Of a DNA stretch of 6,467 nucleotides, positions 5,483 to 6,467 are shown one piece after another. A program made the translations under genes and the position numbers. Each line of letters starts with the position of its first letter. Positions within the stretch are counted from its first letter, which is position 1. Origin of the DNA: Spirochaetaceae bacterium (GTDB taxonomy: Bacteria; Spirochaetota; Spirochaetia; SZUA-6; Fen-1364); the NCBI GenBank assembly GCA_003170115.1, contig PMZS01000226.1, forward strand, positions 10,723-17,189, in the 5' to 3' direction. The notes beneath the pieces are model-generated. The model ran no database searches. It worked only from the letters and a program-made list of their open reading frames with translations, and was not told the origin of the DNA.

Positions 5483-5511
5483 TTGACAGGCTGCTGTAAA
5501 GACCTTACTCT
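5483..5511 (+). promoter_or_regulatory. Probable promoter of the RpiR-family regulator gene
   Basis: TTGACA (5483-5488), a perfect -35 box, is followed after 17 bases by TACTCT (5506-5511), a weak 3-of-6 -10. The first ten or so positions and the overall design copy the cyclase-operon promoter: TTGACAGG, 17-base spacer, a -10 starting TAC. Transcription would start near 5518, giving a leader of about 36 bases. The weak -10 suits a low-level regulator. Confidence 0.5.
5495..5509. promoter_or_regulatory. Degenerate HexR/RpiR-type operator in the regulator's promoter
   Basis: TGTAAAGACCTTACT keeps the TGTAA and TTAC parts of the palindrome found at 2098-2112 but loses the inner T/A pair and the AT-rich centre. 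It begins exactly 12 bases after the first base of the -35 box, as the perfect site does in the other promoter. This placement, more than the match itself, supports it as an autoregulatory operator of lower affinity. Confidence 0.5.
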
Positions 5512-5526
5512 GGTGCCGCTCAGGAC

Positions 5527-5541
5527 TGTAATTAAATACCG
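5527..5541. promoter_or_regulatory. Second operator-like half-palindrome in the regulator leader
   Basis: TGTAATTAAATACCG has a perfect left arm (TGTAAT) and AT-only centre of the HexR-type consensus but a poor right arm. The inner 12 bases GTAATTAAATAC are palindromic at 10 of 12 positions. Its centre lies 32 bases, about three DNA turns, from the centre of the element at 5495-5509, so two bound dimers could sit on the same face. It would fall just after the predicted transcription start. Confidence 0.4.
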
Positions 5542-5553
5542 CATGAGGTTCCC

Positions 5554-6405
5554 GTGCCAGGAGTTCTTGTAAAAATCCGCTCCCTGTACAGCTCGCTTCC
5601 GAAGGCGGAACGGAACGTCGCGGATTTCATCCAGCAGAACCCCGAGCGCGCTCCGCATCGCTCCGTGCACGAGTTCGCCCGGGCGGGCGGCGTGAGCGTG
5701 GCCTCCGTGAGCAGGTTCGTGCGCAAGCTGGGGTTCTCGGATTTCAAGGAGTTCAAGCTCGATCTGGCGCGGGAGACGACCGGCAGCGTGCAGAGCCTTT
5801 TCAAGGAGATCACCCCGGAGGACTCGGACGAGGAGATCGCGCGCAAGGTGTTCCTGGGCGACATCAAGAGCCTGGAGGACACCCTCAAGATGCTCTCCTT
5901 CGCGGACATGTCGGCTGCGGCCCGGGCAATCTGCACAGGCAGGCGGCTGGTGTTCTTTGGAATCGGGGGCTCTGCGTACGTGTCCCTCGACGCGGCGCTG
6001 CGCTTTTCCTACCTGGACTTTCAGGCAGAAGCGTATGGGGACGCATCCCAGATCCTCCTTCAGGCGCTGCGCGTGGCGGCCGGGGACGTGGTGATCGGCA
6101 TTTCCCATTCCGGCAGGTCCACGATAACAGTGGAGGGCCTGCGCATCGCGCGGGAGAAGGGAGCGCTCACCATCGGGATATCCAACTACCCCCGCTCGCC
6201 GTTGAAGGAAGCAAGCTCGATTTTTTTCTGCACCTCCTTTCCCGAGAACAAGGTGAAGGTGGCAGCCATCTCCTCCAAGGTGGCCCAGCAGTGCATACTC
6301 GACGCCCTCTACCTCCTGGTGGCGCGCCACACGGAGAGGCTGTGGGACGTGGAACGGGTCAACTTCCTGACGGAGAGGATGATCCGCCTCAAGCCAAGGC
6401 GATAA
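5554..6405 (+). CDS. RpiR/MurR/HexR-family transcriptional regulator (HTH + SIS)
   Basis: A 283-residue regulator with the standard two-domain build. The N-terminal HTH_6 domain (about 1-75) shows LPKAERNVADFI (15-26) and the recognition region EFARAGGVSVASVSRFVRKLGF (40-61), close to the family pattern. The SIS domain (about 120-255) has FFGIGGSA (134-141) and the phosphosugar loop ISHSGRS (183-189), followed by ALTIGIS near 204-210. Such proteins bind a phosphorylated sugar or sugar acid and repress or activate catabolic genes. Length is normal for the family. The GTG at 5554 is preceded by GAGG with a five-base gap. It has its own promoter with two operator-like elements and faces the same way as the E1 operon. 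The perfect HexR-type operator at 2098-2112 suggests it controls both divergent operons. The inducer is unknown; the nearby sugar kinase's product is the obvious candidate. Confidence 0.94.
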   Translation: MPGVLVKIRSLYSSLPKAERNVADFIQQNPERAPHRSVHEFARAGGVSVASVSRFVRKLGFSDFKEFKLDLARETTGSVQSLFKEITPEDSDEEIARKVFLGDIKSLEDTLKMLSFADMSAAARAICTGRRLVFFGIGGSAYVSLDAALRFSYLDFQAEAYGDASQILLQALRVAAGDVVIGISHSGRSTITVEGLRIAREKGALTIGISNYPRSPLKEASSIFFCTSFPENKVKVAAISSKVAQQCILDALYLLVARHTERLWDVERVNFLTERMIRLKPRR

Positions 6406-6420
6406 GCGGCCCTGGGCCGC
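6406..6420. repeat. Short hairpin directly after the regulator stop codon
   Basis: GCGGCC-CTG-GGCCGC forms a perfect 6-base-pair stem with a three-base loop starting at the base after the TAA. It is not followed by a T-run, and a strong ribosome site begins 13 bases later. It is therefore more likely a mild pause or mRNA-processing/stability element than a terminator, and the next gene may be cotranscribed. Confidence 0.4.
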
Positions 6421-6445
6421 ATCCCATAGAGACAAGGAGAAAAGC

Positions 6446-6467
6446 ATGGATCGCTATTACCTGCCGG
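6446..6467 (+). CDS. Start of an unidentified gene (cut by window edge)
   Basis: Seven codons, MDRYYLP, plus one base before the window ends. The start is well supported: AAGGAG at 6434-6439 lies six bases before the ATG at 6446, and the gap from the regulator stop is 40 bases with no promoter seen, so it is probably cotranscribed with the regulator. Seven residues do not allow any family call. Candidates worth thinking of from context are an E2 component, a dehydrogenase or a transporter part, but none is supported by sequence. Confidence 0.65.

Larger units (their letters stand above)
5441..5553. promoter_or_regulatory. Intergenic region carrying the regulator's promoter
   Basis: A 113-base gap between the HAD gene and the regulator. 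The first 40 bases show no convincing terminator hairpin, although a short T-run (CATTTTTC) occurs at 5473-5480. From 5483 on it holds a -35 box and two operator-like elements, listed separately. Readthrough from the upstream operon into the regulator gene therefore cannot be excluded. Confidence 0.65.

Noticed and set aside
6406..6440. Intrinsic terminator after the regulator gene
   Set aside because: The hairpin GCGGCC/GGCCGC is short and is followed by ATCCCATAG rather than a T-run, and a ribosome site for the next gene comes immediately after.
5224..6447. Open 407-codon frame on the minus strand across the HAD and regulator genes
   Set aside because: It runs antisense through two well-supported genes and their promoter, shows no domain pattern, and is a codon-bias shadow.

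Overview
This is a GC-rich bacterial window with tightly packed genes: short gaps, start/stop overlaps, and Shine-Dalgarno sites before nearly every start. It looks like a carbohydrate (probably deoxysugar or sugar-acid) catabolic locus. The organism cannot be named. The gene families occur across many GC-rich environmental bacteria, and nothing here fixes a phylum. There are no RNA genes, insertion sequences, CRISPR arrays or phage genes.

Layout. Two gene groups diverge from a 160-base regulatory gap at 1998-2157. Leftward run a uroporphyrinogen-decarboxylase-fold protein with a zinc-methyltransferase-like HxC-X76-C pattern (909-1997), a small SGNH esterase closely resembling the MsAcT acyltransferase/arylesterase type (200-865), and the start of a rhamnulokinase-like FGGY sugar kinase (1-221, cut by the window edge). 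Rightward run a cyclase-family metal hydrolase (2158-2853), the alpha and beta E1 subunits of a thiamine-diphosphate 2-oxoacid/acetoin dehydrogenase (2846-3811, 3811-4869), and a HAD-superfamily sugar-phosphatase/phosphomutase-like protein (4883-5440). These four overlap or are at most 13 bases apart and must form one operon. After a 113-base gap with its own promoter comes an RpiR/MurR/HexR-type regulator with an HTH and a SIS (phosphosugar) domain (5554-6405), then the first seven codons of another gene (6446 onward).

Regulation is the clearest story. The divergent gap holds a perfect palindrome, TGTAAT-AAA-ATTACA, matching the consensus known for HexR, a member of the same family as the regulator encoded here. 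The regulator's own promoter has the same arrangement: TTGACAGG, then a TGTAA-N6-TTAC element starting exactly 12 bases after the start of the -35 box, plus a second AT-rich half-palindrome 32 bases downstream. The simplest reading is one local regulon: the SIS-domain protein senses a phosphosugar and controls both catabolic operons and itself.

Metabolically, the kinase, phosphatase, cyclase-type hydrolase, E1 pair, esterase and possible methyltransferase suggest activation and cleavage of a sugar-derived compound, perhaps one carrying acetyl or methyl groups. The substrate is inference only. No E2/E3 components and no corrinoid protein are visible inside the window.
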